Shown: positions 1 to 12,362, counted from the first letter of the stretch. The stretch: 64,000 bases of DNA from Limnoperna fortunei (GCA_944474755.1 OX104124.1:21674452-21738451); one strand, 5' to 3'. Notes: generated from the letters alone by a model not told the origin. Made by a program: numbers and translations.

Positions 1-708
1 ATGAGTTGTGTGATGTTGTACTCATTTACACATGGACAGGACCTTTATATTCGATTATTTTTTACAGAGCAATAGCGAGGTAGAAAATATTAATATAAAG
101 GCCCAGCACATCTTTAAATTAATAAAACATTATACCCAGAATGAATTATTACAATTCTCATATGACAAAATCCTGTGTTTTTTTATTCAAGCGGGCCATG
201 ATTTTCTATCCACCATTTTCATGATGAAAAATTTTTGGTCAAGAAATCCTTTCAAGTTTGCAATGTACGGTGGACAAAATACACTATAACAAAACATATA
301 TTAAATATTTTACTATAACGTGCCCTCAATATTTCTTATTTATTGACGTTTATTTTAATAATAAGAACTTTAAAATTCAGTCGTTAATATTGTGATGTCC
401 TAAAACCTCTTGTGACCTAACGTTGCATTGCGTGTGTGCGAAGTTTTGGGATATGTCGGGTAATATATCGTTTGACATTATAAGGACGTCATATTAGAAT
501 GTATAATATAATATTGTATGATATTAGTTGCTCCATTTGAATTGGATTTCAAATTGCAGACCAAATTAAATTATATTTTTAATGTTAAAAAAATACATTT
601 ATCTAGACTATTAAATGTTATGTTAAATCTGTTTTTATTATATGAACAATTTATTTGAATTAGCAAATAAATATAATATAATCGACTAGTCTTGAAAAAT
701 TAATATCA
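1..708. other. AT-rich sequence left of the DIRS element
   Basis: No exon, RNA or repeat that I recognise. An 85-codon open frame at 32-289 (+) has no recognisable domain, and flanking splice signals cannot be judged. It may be a chance frame in AT-rich DNA. Confidence 0.4.
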
Positions 709-885
709 TTGGATATTTGTAGAGTTCATTAAATATTTGTATATCGATACATAGCTTACCACTATAAATTCTGAGATACTCCCTTAGCGACCTTGACACA
801 GCAGGAAGATAAACAATAGTTCTTGAAATGTTCCCCTCAAACCGGTTATCCCATCTATAATACCCTATTTACCTCATTCCATTTC
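709..885 (+). repeat. DIRS left inverted terminal repeat
   Basis: Matches the reverse complement of 5452-5626 with only scattered differences over about 175 bases, including the shared 'cttaccactata' and 'cccttagcgaccttgacaca' segments. It is the 5' terminal repeat of the element. Confidence 0.88.
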
Positions 886-1033
886 CTGCTGCGGCAACGA
901 TTGGCACGATTTTTTGCTGCATAGCTAGCTATATTGAAAGGAAGATTTATTTGTTGAATTTTGCAATTTTTCTTCATTATTTGAATTGTTTGTATTGTTT
1001 TGCATATTATTGTCAGGTAAGATTTGCATTATT

Positions 1034-2275
1034 ATGAATTTTACCAGCATAAATATTAATGAAACTGATAGTCGGAGTACTTTTGACGAGAGTGTCATTA
1101 CAGGTACATCACACTTATTCCAGACCGATAAACAGTACTGGCTCCGCTTACTCTGCTTCAGGTTCAGCCATACGATTAAGCTCTGCACCTCCAGTCTGTA
1201 CTAGTTTTAGTGTACCTAGTACACCTTACAGTCAGTATCAGGCTTTTCCTCGGCCTCCTTGGGGTCTTCCTCCCCAATCTTTTCAGGGACAGGGTATTTA
1301 CACCTACCCATACTGGCCTCAGCCAGCTTTTGATGGGCATGATTCCTTTAGAGCCCCAATTTCTTCAGCTATGTCTCAGAATTCTGAAACAACTTCTTTG
1401 GTTTCTGGGTTTAAGGAGGCCCTAGCTGATTTAAAAAAATCTATGTTGGAGGAATTAGGTGCAATTTCTAGTAGAGTCTCAGCTTTAGAGGGCAATGGTG
1501 CCTCCATCTCTTCACCTCAGGTGGAAGAGTCTGACATTATCTCCATGGCCCCAGGTAGCCAGGAAGCTGACTTCCTTGGGGAAGATGTGGAAAATGATGA
1601 GACTTCTGTTGCCCGCATCCCAGTTAGAGCAGTTTCTTCTCTTACGTCTTCCCTGTCTTCACAGGTTTGTTCCCCTAGGGAATCCGAGGTCGAGGACTCT
1701 GTTGTGTCTTCTAAAGATCAACTCCGAGCTAGGGTTTATTCTCTCTTAAGAGATGTTGCCCATGTTCATTGTCCATCTCCTCCTAGACCTAAGAAAACTG
1801 TTTCTACTTTTGAGACATCATGTGGATTAGTCCAGGAAGAACTTGCCACTTACAAGTCTTTTCCAGAATCTAATCACACTACTGCAGCTATTCAGTTTGT
1901 TAACGACTGTCTCGATAACAAACTGTTTGATAAGTTTGCTCAGGGGTCTTCTGCTGCAGGTTTTGGTGCTACTTCTTTTCCAGGTAGATTCAGGAGTAAG
2001 GACTTTGAAGTTCATGACTCCTCTATCGGGAAAACAGCCCCAGTCTGTGACAAATCCAGGGGCAGAGGGTGCAGGAGGAGATTGCCAAGACTCCACAACC
2101 ACTCAAGGTCAATGTTCAATTAATTGTCTAATGGTAAGAGGTCTGTTACTGTCTCCTCGTCTAACCAGTCAGCTTTTGTTAAAAGAAGAAAGGTGACCAA
2201 TGTCACTAAATCTTCTGATCCTAAAAATCCTTCTAAAGGTTTTAAAGGAAACAAGAAGACTGGCCCTCGTAAATA
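1034..2275 (+). pseudogene. DIRS gag-like ORF1
   Basis: The main frame is open from 1059 to a TAA at 2121-2123 and continues in the same frame to a TAG at 2273-2275, so an internal stop splits it. The N-terminal part is rich in Ser, Pro, Tyr and Gln. Next come a predicted amphipathic stretch ('FKEALADLKKSMLEEL') and an acidic Ser-rich middle. The end is very basic (Lys/Arg/Asn/Ser), as in nucleic-acid-binding gag tails. A neighbouring frame opening at 1034 reads better for the first 30 residues, which suggests a second small frameshift near 1125. The assignment rests on position before a DIRS pol and on composition. I recognise no conserved domain. Confidence 0.65.
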
Positions 2276-4210
2276 GGTTGTTACCCCCTCGTTTTTTACT
2301 GACTTCTCCCAAAGAAGAGGAACATTTTCATGTTCCCCTTCCTTCAATACCAGTGGGAGGAAGATTGTCCAAGTTTCTACATCAGTGGGAAAAGATCACC
2401 ACAGATGTTTGGGTACTGTCAGTAATTCGGGGGGGGGGATTGGATGTAGAGTTTCTGGAACTTCCTCCTTTGTCAGCAAGCCCGATTTCTATGTCTCAGA
2501 CATCAGACAAGGAGAAATTCCTTCTCCTGTCAGAAGAAGTTCAGACTCTATTACTGAAAGGAGTAATAGAAGAACTTCCTTCTCATCAGTTGACTCCAGG
2601 TTTTTATTCTCGTCTTTTCTTGGTTCCCAAGAAAACGGGGGGGATGAGACCTGTTATAGACCTGTCTATTCTGAATACTTACCTTTCTGTTCCCCATTCC
2701 AAAATGGAGACGAACAGATCAATCAGGTCATGTATTCTTCCAGGTATGTGGACTACCAGTCTCGATCTCTCAGATGCGTACTTCCACATTTCCATAGCTT
2801 TTGCCTACAGGAAATACCTACGTTTCGTTTGGAATGGCAAGGTTTTCCAATTTCTGGCCCTCCCTTTTGGCCTGGCAATAGCTCCTCAGGTCTTCACCAG
2901 AGTGTTTCAGACAGTTGTAGCTCATCTACATACCCTGTCTATTCAGATTCACTCATATCTGGACGATTCTCCGCAGAAAGAATTCAACCCAGAATGTCTG
3001 TCTCGTCACACTCACCTCTTCAAATCACTTCTACTGGATCTGGTTTTCTCATATCTTGGAAGAAGTCAGAGATTCTTCCTGCTCAGAGTTTTCTGTTCTT
3101 GGGGGAACATTACAGGACGGACCTCGGGCTGATTTTTCCTCCAGAGGAAAAATTTTGTCCCTGTGTCAGAGAATTCTGATGTTCCACAACTGTTCGTCAG
3201 TTACTGCACGACAATTCTCCCAACTTCTGGGTTATCTGAATTCTCTGGCCGATGTGGTCACATTGGGACGTCTTCACATTCGGCCCCTCCTGTTCTATCT
3301 CCAGGAACATTGGGAAGCAATCTCGTAAGATTGGGAAGCAGCAGTTCCTATTCCAGTGGTTCTTTCTCACCTAGATTGGTGGACTCGCAGGGAAAATGTT
3401 TTGAAGGGTGTGGCATTGGCTCAACCAATACCAACCTTAACACTGTACACAGACGCTTCTCTCCTAGGTTGAGGAGACTTCCTAGAAGGGAAGTCAGTTT
3501 CAGGAGTGTGGTCACTTGCTCATCAGCAAGAACACATCAATCTCCTAGAGATGAGAGCAGTCCTGTTAGCACTCCAGTCTTTCAAGACTTTTCTAGTCTC
3601 AAAGACATTAGTACTAGCAACGGACAATACTACTGTAGTGGCCTACCTGAGAAATCAGGGAGGAAGTCACTGCTATGCTCTTTTTCTTCTCTGCAAGGAA
3701 ATTTTGCTTCTTTGTCTTCGGTGGAACATAGTTCTAATAGTCAGACATATTCCAGGGACATTCAATGTCCTAGCGGATTCCCTGTCTCGGTCTCTTTCTC
3801 CGGTGAACACGGAATGGGAATTACTCAAAGTAGTCTTCGATTCCATTGTTCTCCATTGGGACCATCCTCATCTGGACCTCTTTGCTACCAGTCTGAATAT
3901 CAAGCTGGAAACTTTCGTTTCTCCAGTACCAGACCCCCTGGCATTTGCAGTGGACGCAATGTCCCTGTCTTGGAAACGAATGTTCGCATATGCATTCCCT
4001 CCAATCAGATTTCTCCACCAGGTTCTAGCAAAGATCAGAGTCGAGGACTGCAAGATCATTCTTATTCCGCCAGCTTGGCCAAAACAAGGGTGGTACACAG
4101 ATCTGCTGCATCTGTCTTGTGCCAGACCTCTTCGTCTTCCTCTGAGAAGAGATCTACTATCTCAATTCAGAGGAAAAGTGGTACATCCCAACCCAGAGTC
4201 TCTGCACCTT
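2200..4210 (+). pseudogene. DIRS pol: reverse transcriptase, RNase H, methyltransferase-like region
   Basis: RT runs from about 2290. 'GVIEELP' leads into 'RLFLVPKKTGGMRPVIDLS', motif A is 'TTSLDLSDAYFHI' and the catalytic box is 'YLDD' near 2955. The frame shifts near 3030 and again near 3160. RNase H follows with 'TDAS', 'HINLLEMRAV', 'LATDNTTVVAYLRNQGG' and 'FNVLADSLSR', giving the expected acidic residues. TAA at 3326-3328 and TGA in the 'LLGWG'-like position near 3473 interrupt it. The C-terminal stretch to about 4210 ('LDLFAT...DPLAFAVDAM...IPPAWPKQGWY') resembles the part of DIRS pol assigned to a Dam-type methyltransferase fold. That last assignment is from memory of the family and less certain. 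Confidence 0.85.
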
Positions 4211-5299
4211 CACGCCTGGTTACTATCAGGGAGGGTCTCAGACAGAAAGGCTTTTCTGAAAGAGCAGCCTCACACATCTCTAGATCTGTTAGAGAGTCCA
4301 CAGGCATCGTTTATGATGCCAAGTGGTCCATCTTCTGTAATTGGTGTAGTGAACAGGAAATTGATCCTGTCCATGTCACTGTTCAGCAATTAGCAGACTT
4401 CCTAGTTTTCCTCTTTGAGGTTAAAAAATTGGTACCTTCGACTATCAAAAGTTAAAGATCTGTTATAGGTAAGACTATTTCTCTTCTTGGTGGCTCAGAT
4501 TTTGGTAATAACGAATATATTTCTTTATTAGTTAGAAACTTTAGTTTAGAAAGACCTAAACAAAATAAGTTAGTTCCACAGTGTGATTTAGATTTGGTTC
4601 TAGCTGCCCTAAATTCTGCCCCTTTTGAGCCAGCAGAGAAAGTTGACCTACGTTTTGTTGCTTACAAATGTTGTTTTTTTTATCGCTTTAGCTTCTGGTA
4701 GAAGAAGAAGCGAGATTCATGCCTTGTCTGTCTCGGATTCTTGTCTTCGTTTTTCCAGAAACAAGTCTTCTGTTACTCTTCTAACAGATCCTTCTTTCTT
4801 GGGTAAGAATCAGATTCCAGATAGAGGGGCAAAACCCATCTCTATTCCAGCTCTGCCGGACGATGCTTCTTCTAAGCTTCTTTGTCCAGTCAGAATCCTT
4901 AGAATTTATTTGGACAGAACTAGGAATACTCGTTCTGTCAAGAATACTAGACTTTTTCTTCCCTTAAAAAAGGGTATTTCTGACATCTCTGCAAAGACAA
5001 TTTCTTCTTGGATTTGTCGGGCTATTATTTTAGCTTACGAGTCTTCGGGAGAAGAACTTTTAACCCGACACTCTGTTAAAGCTCATGAAGTTAGAGCTCT
5101 TGCTGCCTCCTGGACACTTTTTAATTCTGCTTGTATTTCTGAAGTTTTATCCGCAGGTTTTTGGAGGTGTCAAAATTCTTTTACCTCTTTTTACCTTAGG
5201 TCTATGTCTGCCCAAGCAGACAACCTTTTTTCTCTTGGACCTATAGTGGCAGCTCAGCAAATTAATTTTCCTTTGGTTTCCAAGAAATCAGCTGTCTGA
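4210..5299 (+). pseudogene. DIRS tyrosine recombinase
   Basis: The N-terminal SAM-like core-binding region ('YDAKWSIFCNWC', 'QLADFLVFLFE') runs in one frame to a TAA at 4453-4455 and continues in frame past it. The reading frame then shifts at a run of eight T near 4675. The catalytic half keeps the family residues: the first Arg in 'ALASGRRRSEIHALS', the His-x-x-Arg box in 'KAHEVRALAASW', and the presumed Tyr nucleophile in 'FTSFYLR'. The protein ends at TGA 5297-5299. In DIRS elements this enzyme inserts a circular DNA copy, in place of an integrase. One stop plus one frameshift make this copy non-autonomous. Confidence 0.87.
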
Positions 5300-5307
5300 T
5301 AGATTCT

Positions 5308-5412
5308 GTATTTCTCAGAATTTATAGTGGTAAGCTATTTATTAATATAAAATTAGAAATTTTTCTAAGAAAAATTTACTTTTATTAAATAAATACTTAC
5401 CACTATAAATTA
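5308..5412. repeat. Internal hairpin of the DIRS right end
   Basis: 'aatttatagtggtaag' at about 5319 is mirrored as its reverse complement at about 5390-5410, separated by an AT-rich loop. Both arms also match the terminal repeats at 745-770 and 5568-5595. This is the place and structure of the internal complementary region that DIRS elements use to template circular DNA. Confidence 0.7.
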
Positions 5413-5451
5413 TAGGTCCCACCCTGCCTCCCCTTCATCCCCTAGTCTTAC

Positions 5452-5626
5452 GGAAATGGAATGAGGTAAATAGGGTATTAGAGATGGGATATCCGGTTTG
5501 AGGGGAACATTTCAAGAACTATTGTTTATCTTCCTGCTGTGTCAAGGTCGCTAAGGGAGTATCTCAGAATTCATAGTGGTAAGCTATTTATTGATATAAA
5601 AATAGTTAGTGAATTCTACAAATATC
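5452..5626 (-). repeat. DIRS right inverted terminal repeat
   Basis: Reverse complement of 709-885, with a few substitutions (for example 'gatatcc' against 'ggttatcc'). Confidence 0.88.
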
Positions 5627-7185
5627 AACCACATTCTCAAATTAATTACAAAATTTCAAAGAGGACCCGGAGACACAATTTAGAAGAATCAAGGAATTTA
5701 ATTCCAGAGAGAGCGATATTTTGTTAATTACTGCTCTAAAAATCAGGTACACTGTTATTTAGTAATTAATCATACATTCATAAGATTGTATCTATTAGGA
5801 GTGTGGCATCCTTAAAACTTCTTGTGAAAGTGAATCAATAATTTTTTCTAACAATAAATTTTATTGATCGATAACATGATTTCTTTACGGATAGCGAGTA
5901 GTATTTTCAGCTAAATCCAGAACGTGAACAGACTGGCAATCAATAAATTAGTTAGGTTAAATTAAATGGGCTAATGTCGGTCATCTAAAAATATTATTTT
6001 GGGAGTTTGATTGATGAGAATTTATCTTGCAGCGGCTGAAATATTATGGGTCCACTCTTTCTGTAAATATGGAAAGCAAGTCTTTATCGTAAATGAAAGG
6101 TGGCAGTCTATAGAAACGTTACTTACTATTGCCTTCAGTTAGTCTATTTTATATCATAACTTAATAACCTGTATCCACCACTTTTGAAAACGCTGGGAAG
6201 CTCTATGTATAATATCTAAAATAAATCTTAAATTTGAAAATGTTGACGTCAACCACATTCTCAAATTAAATAAAAACTGTTTTTTTATTAAATATCCCTT
6301 AGCTGGTGATTATAGTAAACGTTTAGTGGATCAGTTGCCGGTAATGGTAATACTCATTGTCTGGCAATGTTGAATGTGATTGTAAAGATATTAAATAATT
6401 GACTCGTAGGTTCGACATCTCTTAAATCACTGTGCAAAATTAAACCATAAAATGCCAGGACTGTTCATTTAGCTGCAACGTCATACAATATTACTGCCAT
6501 GGCTTGTGGTTAAATGAATAAAAGAGTCATATAATAAGCCACCGAAACAAATTGAAGTAAAATTTAATGTATAATACAAAAACCCCTTTCGTTTGGGTAG
6601 TATCAAGGTTGTTTATGTTCAGTATATTTATTTGTTACGTAAAACTTATCTCATATTGTCATCATTGACTGACTGTAAGTAGCAAAAAATATTAGCCACT
6701 GCAACAAAATACACTGGCATAATCTGCAGTGCACCTCTATTAGAATTGTGTTAAATAGGAAGTCCATTCAGATAATATGACCAATATACCCTATGATTTA
6801 GAAATTAAAGGAAAATAAACGTCACAACAATTGGAACTAACGTTTTATAATATAATCCTAAATGATACTGCAAAAGAATTGTGCCTGATTGCCAAATTTT
6901 CGAATGAAAACAAATATTGTGTCAAATAAAGCCAAACTGGGTTGGATTACTGCATCGATCGTCACATTTCAGGATCATGTCTCATGCAGCTGTTAGATCT
7001 CCATGTAAGGGCTATAAGAGCTTTAAAAATACTTCAGGACATTCGATTCCCACTGTTATTGTCTGGACTGGATCGTTTCTCACATCCCTGAAAGTATGAA
7101 AAACAGTTAAGTTGATATAAGTTGATATAAACCAATTTCGGAATTTCGGAGACAATTCAAAAGTGGTCTCTTTCGTATTGTAACA
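5627..7185. other. Noncoding AT-rich stretch
   Basis: Nothing recognised. A 60-codon open frame at 6917-7099 shows no family resemblance. Confidence 0.4.
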
Positions 7186-7445
7186 GCTTTAAATATGGCT
7201 TTTTCCACGCTCTATACTGCCATCTCTTATATTAAGACTAATACCAGTCGAATGTCTTTTTAAGAAAATACAAATCATACGTCACGGTTTTTATTCATGA
7301 CATTACTGACTTTTCGATCAGTGATAGAAAATCAAAGAATTAATTCATGGATTGAAGAGGATATGTCCAATGTTAGATACTTTAATTAACAACATATAGG
7401 CCATGTTAGCAGCAAAGATTATTTTGCTTGCATTACTATGGATAC
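7186..7445 (+). mobile_element. Fragment of a Penelope-type RT ORF
   Basis: The translation contains a 'LYTAI' box (the position of LYTxIPH in Penelope-like RTs). Further on it has 'RYFN' followed by 'QHIGHV', aligning with 'MLDFLIDNIFVMF' in the longer copy at 35.3-36.5 kb. Frameshifts throughout mark it as a relic. It stops where the tandem 1,488-bp units begin. Confidence 0.4.
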
Positions 7446-7884
7446 AAAACCTGTTCCTTTCCTCTTCGATATTTGTACATGTACTTATATTAGACTGAGT
7501 AACTCGTAGGTTTTTTGAAGAGAACAGAAAAGATTGTGGTCCAAATCGTCATATATATTGATGATAATTTGTCGTGAACAATACTATGTTGAGTGGCTAT
7601 TCACATTTAATCGACGTGAGATTAATATTTAGGACAATACCGACACAATCAAGTCGACCTGTTACCAAGATGGCCATGGCAAATTAGACTTAAACAACAG
7701 ACTTTAATTAAAAATTGTCACGATTTAATTTATCCTTAATTAGACATACTTTCTTACAGGTACGGTTAATTCGTTCGATTTATTTGTTTTCAACTAACAA
7801 TTACAACAAAAATATGAGCAAGTAAAAGTTTAACATTTTTTAAGACAAAATATTGCGTAGGAGTAATAATTAGACTATTTTCAG

Positions 7885-8203
7885 GTACTCAGACATGAAC
7901 TGGTTTGTATGCTAGTTTATCATACAACAGAATATAACAGCAGAGCTGCAAGCTTAAATATTAATTTAGATTTCCAGACGGATTATTCACAATTAGAAGC
8001 AGAGACAAAACAGAGAATTATTCACTCACATTTACCGTTTAGTTTACTTCCTGATAAACAAACAGAAAAGAGGGCGAAGATTGTTTATGTTAATAGGAAC
8101 CCAAAAGACAGACATGTATCACAATATTGTTTCTTCCGACAATTGAGAGGCGCCTCAGTCAACTGATTATGGAAGGAGTACTTTGACGAGTTGGTTTTAA
8201 ACG
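7885..8203 (+). pseudogene. Sulfotransferase exon, copy 1 (dead)
   Basis: An acceptor 'ctattttcag' precedes an open frame reading 'HELVCMLV', then 'KQRIIHSHLPFSLLP', then 'AKIVYVNRNPKDRHVSQYCF'. The last is the 3'-phosphosulfate-binding loop of cytosolic sulfotransferases (R-N-P-K-D-x-x-V-S-x-Y); SULT enzymes move sulfate from PAPS to phenols, steroids or amines. The frame hits TGA at 8164-8166 where related proteins have a Trp before the 'LWKEYFDELVLNG' segment, which then continues in frame to a possible donor 'g|gtaatt' at 8203. The 5' PAPS loop (YPKSGTxW) exon is absent from the unit. This is therefore an isolated, stop-containing exon and not a gene. Confidence 0.75.
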
Positions 8204-9372
8204 GTAATTCGAAATTTATTTCCGTAAAACAGAAAAATGTTTTCTTACAAAATTCAAATTGTTGCAAATTATGATGGAATTCATTATTTTTTGTTGCCGA
8301 ACGGTGAAACAGTACAATGTAGTCTTCATGCATCTCAACGTCCAATCAGATGCAATATAACATTGATAGTGCATTTAATTCTATTAAGTTTTTATGCTGT
8401 AAGAAATATTTGTTATTTTGCGTAAATTGGAAGGAAACTTGTTTGTTGTTACTAAGGGTTTGGACGAATCTTTATATAAAATTATTCATGAATACATTAC
8501 GTCAATTATTAGAATATGAGAGTAATTAAAAGACCGACTACCGTAAGTACACGTTGATGACTATATCCGATTTGGAAGCATATTTGCAGCTTATGAACGG
8601 CAAGTGTTTACGTATTATGCTGAACGTACTGAAAATGATCAACACAGAATTTTCCACGTGCATTTTCAAAGACGAAAAATGAAATCTCTTCAATAAAGAT
8701 TGTTTCCCATTAGTTTCGCAATGGCTGAAGCTTTAATAACGTAAAAGAGATGTATATTATGTTTGAATTTTGTATAAATAGATTGAAGTTAGCACTTTTT
8801 GTTTGTTAAACTAACAGTAATGGGACTAAATTCTGCCGTTAATCCGACAAATCACAAAACTAACATCGGATTATACCGGCAGTAAAATTCGGCCTAAATT
8901 TCCAGCGCAACAGTTTTTTCGGAACAATAAAATTTGTTTATGCCGAATGATGTATTTTAAAAGATTAGAAACTTATATTAGACTGAGTAACTCGTAGGTT
9001 TTTTGAAGAGAACAGAAAAGATTGTGGTCCAAATCGTCATATATATTGATGATAATTTGTCGTGAACAATACTATGTTGAGTGGCTATTCACATTTAATC
9101 GACGTGAGATTAATATTTAGGACAATACCGACACAATCAAGTCGACCTGTTACCAAGATGGCCATGGCAAATTAGACTTAAACAACAGACTTTAATTAAA
9201 AATTGTCACGATTTAATTTATCCTTAATTAGACATACTTTCTTACAGGTACGGTTAATTCGTTCGATTTATTTGTTTTCAACTAACAATTACAACAAAAA
9301 TATGAGCAAGTAAAAGTTTAACATTTTTTAAGACAAAATATTGCGTAGGAGTAATAATTAGACTATTTTCAG

Positions 9373-9691
9373 GTACTCAGACATGAACTGGTTTGTATGC
9401 TAGTTTATCATACAACAGAATATAACAGCAGAGCTGCAAGCTTAAATATTAATTTAGATTTCCAGACGGATTATTCACAATTAGAAGCAGAGACAAAACA
9501 GAGAATTATTCACTCACATTTACCGTTTAGTTTACTTCCTGATAAACAAACAGAAAAGAGGGCGAAGATTGTTTATGTTAATAGGAACCCAAAAGACAGA
9601 CATGTATCACAATATTGTTTCTTCCGACAATTGAGAGGCGCCTCAGTCAACTGATTATGGAAGGAGTACTTTGACGAGTTGGTTTTAAACG
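9373..9691 (+). pseudogene. Sulfotransferase exon, copy 2 (dead)
   Basis: Same predicted protein as copy 1, with the identical in-frame TGA (9652-9654) and the same acceptor and donor. The shared stop shows that it was present before the duplication, or spread by conversion. Confidence 0.75.
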
Positions 9692-10860
9692 GTAATTCGA
9701 AATTTATTTCCGTAAAACAGAAAAATGTTTTCTTACAAAATTCAAATTGTTGCAAATTATGATGGAATTCATTATTTTTTGTTGCCGAACGGTGAAACAG
9801 TACAATGTAGTCTTCATGCATCTCAACGTCCAATCAGATGCAATATAACATTGATAGTGCATTTAATTCTATTAAGTTTTTATGCTGTAAGAAATATTTG
9901 TTATTTTGCGTAAATTGGAAGGAAACTTGTTTGTTGTTACTAAGGGTTTGTACGAATCTTTATATAAAATTATTCATGAATACATTACGTCAATTATTAG
10001 AATATGAGAGTAATTAAAAGACCGACTACCGTAAGTACACGTTGATGACTATATCCGATTTGGAAGCATATTTGCAGCTTATGAACGGCAAGTGTTTACG
10101 TATTATGCTGAACGTACTGAAAATGATCAACACAGAATTTTCCACGTGCATTTTCAAAGACGAAAAATGAAATCTCTTCAATAAAGATTGTTTCCCGTTA
10201 GTTTCGCAATGACTGAAGCTTTAATAACGTAAAAGAGATGTATATTATGTTTGAATTTTGTATAAATAGATTGAAGTTAGAACTTTTTGTTTGTTAAACT
10301 AACAGTAATGGGACTAAATTCTGCCGTTAATCCGACAAATCACAAAACTAACATCGGATTATACCGGCAGTAAAATTCGGCCTAAATTTCCAGCGCAACA
10401 GTTTTTTCGGAACAATAAAATTTGTTTATGCCGAATGATGTATTTTAAAAGATTAGAAACTTATATTAGACTGAGTAACTCGTAGGTTTTTTGAAGAGAA
10501 CAGAAAAGATTGTGGTCCAAATCGTCATATATATTGATGATAATTTGTCGTGAACAATACTATGTTGAGTGGCTATTCACATTTAATCGACGTGAGATTA
10601 ATATTTAGGACAATACCGACACAATCAAGTCGACCTGTTACCAAGATGGCCATGGCAAATTAGACTTAAACAACAGACTTTAATTAAAAATTGTCACGAT
10701 TTAATTTATCCTTAATTAGACATACTTTCTTACAGGTACGGTTAATTCGTTCGATTTATTTGTTTTCAACTAACAATTACAACAAAAATATGAGCAAGTA
10801 AAAGTTTAACATTTTTTAAGACAAAATATTGCGTAGGAGTAATAATTAGACTATTTTCAG

Positions 10861-11179
10861 GTACTCAGACATGAACTGGTTTGTATGCTAGTTTATCATA
10901 CAACAGAATATAACAGCAGAGCTGCAAGCTTAAATATTAATTTAGATTTCCAGACGGATTATTCACAATTAGAAGCAGAGACAAAACAGAGAATTATTCA
11001 CTCACATTTACCGTTTAGTTTACTTCCTGATAAACAAACAGAAAAGAGGGCGAAGATTGTTTATGTTAATAGGAACCCAAAAGACAGACATGTATCACAA
11101 TATTGTTTCTTCCGACAATTGAGCGGTGCCTCAGTCAACTGATTATGGAAGGAGTACTTTGACGAGTTGGTTTTAAACG
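10861..11179 (+). pseudogene. Sulfotransferase exon, copy 3 (dead)
   Basis: As copies 1 and 2, with one amino-acid change (QLSG in place of QLRG) and the same TGA (11140-11142). The 8-bp deletion in this unit lies downstream, near 11277. Confidence 0.75.
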
Positions 11180-12295
11180 GTAATTCGAAATTTATTTCCG
11201 TAAAACAGAAAAATGTTTTCTTACAAAATTCAAATTGTTGCAAATTATGATGGAATTCATTATTTTTTGTTGCCGAACAGTACAATGTAGTCTTCATGCA
11301 TCTCAACGTCCAATCAGATGCAATATAACATTGATAGTGCATTTAATTCTATTAAGTTTTTATGCTGTAAGAAATATTTGTTATTTTGCGTAAATTGGAA
11401 GGAAACTTGTTTGTTGTTACTAAGGGTTTGTACGAATCTTTATATAAAATTATTCATGAATACATTACGTCAATTATTAGAATATGAGAGTAATTAAAAG
11501 ACCGACTACCGTAAGTACACGTTGATGACTATATCCGATTTGGAAGCATATTTGCAGCTTATGAACGGCAAGTGTTTACGTATTATGCTGAACGTACTGA
11601 AAATGATCAACACAGAATTTTCCACGTGCATTTTCAAAGACGAAAAATGAAATCTCTTCAATAAAGATTGTTTCCCGTTAGTTTCGCAATGACTGAAGCT
11701 TTAATAACGTAAAAGAGATGTATATTATGTTTGAATTTTGTATAAATAGATTGAAGTTAGAACTTTTTGTTTGTTAAACTAACAGTAATGGGACTAAATT
11801 CTGCCGTTAATCCGACAAATCACAAAACTAACATCGGATTATACCGGCAGTAAAATTCGGCCTAAATTTCCAGCGCAACAGTTTTTTCGGAACAATAAAA
11901 TTTGTTTAATATGCCGAATGATGTATTTTAAAAGATTAGAAACAGAGATGTTTATATCTATATGCATCATTTTAAAAAGCCACACTAAAATACGTGAGAT
12001 ATAGGCTGGTTAGAGATCCATTCGAATAAAAACTCTGGTGTCAGGATGGACAATGAAAGGTTAAGTCTAGCTAAAAGCAGTTGTCAATAAATGTATGTAG
12101 CTTAAATATTTGAAAAAAGATATATTCAAAACATCAACACTTATCATTTGATCTGTCATCTTTAAAAGGCCTTAAAAATCTCAAACTAATGACTATTTTT
12201 ATGGTGCTTCTGCATTAATTCTGATGAATCGACGTACCTCTGAATACATAACTGAAAAACCGAGTCCTTAGTTAACTGACAATGCTAGTTTAAAA

Positions 12296-12362
12296 GCTCG
12301 ACACCATGATATAACTGAACAATTGATAAAGGGACGTTAAAACCTATTCAAAACAAACATAA
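12296..12362 (+). repeat. SINE 3' end fragment
   Basis: 'gacaccatgatataactgaa' followed by 'ttgataaagggacgttaaaa' and an A-rich tail matches the 3' half of the SINE at 17971-18087. The 5' part is missing. Confidence 0.6.

Larger units (their letters stand above)
709..5626 (+). mobile_element. DIRS-type tyrosine-recombinase retrotransposon, broken copy
   Basis: Three coding blocks lie in the order expected for DIRS elements: a gag-like protein, RT with RNase H, and a tyrosine recombinase. Ends of about 175 bp (709-885 and 5452-5626) are inverted relative to each other. A further inverted pair sits just inside the right end. Inverted termini, no DDE integrase and a tyrosine recombinase distinguish DIRS from LTR elements. 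The copy is inactive: gag has one internal stop, pol at least two frameshifts and two stops, and the recombinase one stop and one frameshift. The breaks are few, so the insertion is probably fairly young. Element boundaries are inferred from the repeats only. DIRS elements make no target duplication to confirm them. Confidence 0.9.
7483..11941 (+). repeat. Three tandem copies of a 1,488-bp unit
   Basis: Units begin with 'acttatattagactgagta' at 7483, 8971 and 10459. The first two are exactly 1,488 bp. The third is 5 bp shorter: it lacks 8 bp near 11277 and gains 3 bp near 11910. Differences between units are a handful of single bases, so the duplications are recent or are being homogenised. 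Each unit holds one sulfotransferase exon with its 3' acceptor and probable donor, and a short imperfect hairpin ('ctgccgttaatccga' / 'tcggattataccggcag'). Confidence 0.95.

Noticed and set aside
3163..4455. 430-codon open frame across the DIRS RNase H region
   Set aside because: Its first part is Ser-rich shadow sequence in the wrong frame. Only its last 80 residues belong to the recombinase; RNase H is in a different frame.
8164..8166. TGA in the sulfotransferase exon as a possible selenocysteine codon
   Set aside because: Sulfotransferases have a Trp-type position here and no SECIS-like element was noticed; a plain nonsense change is simpler.
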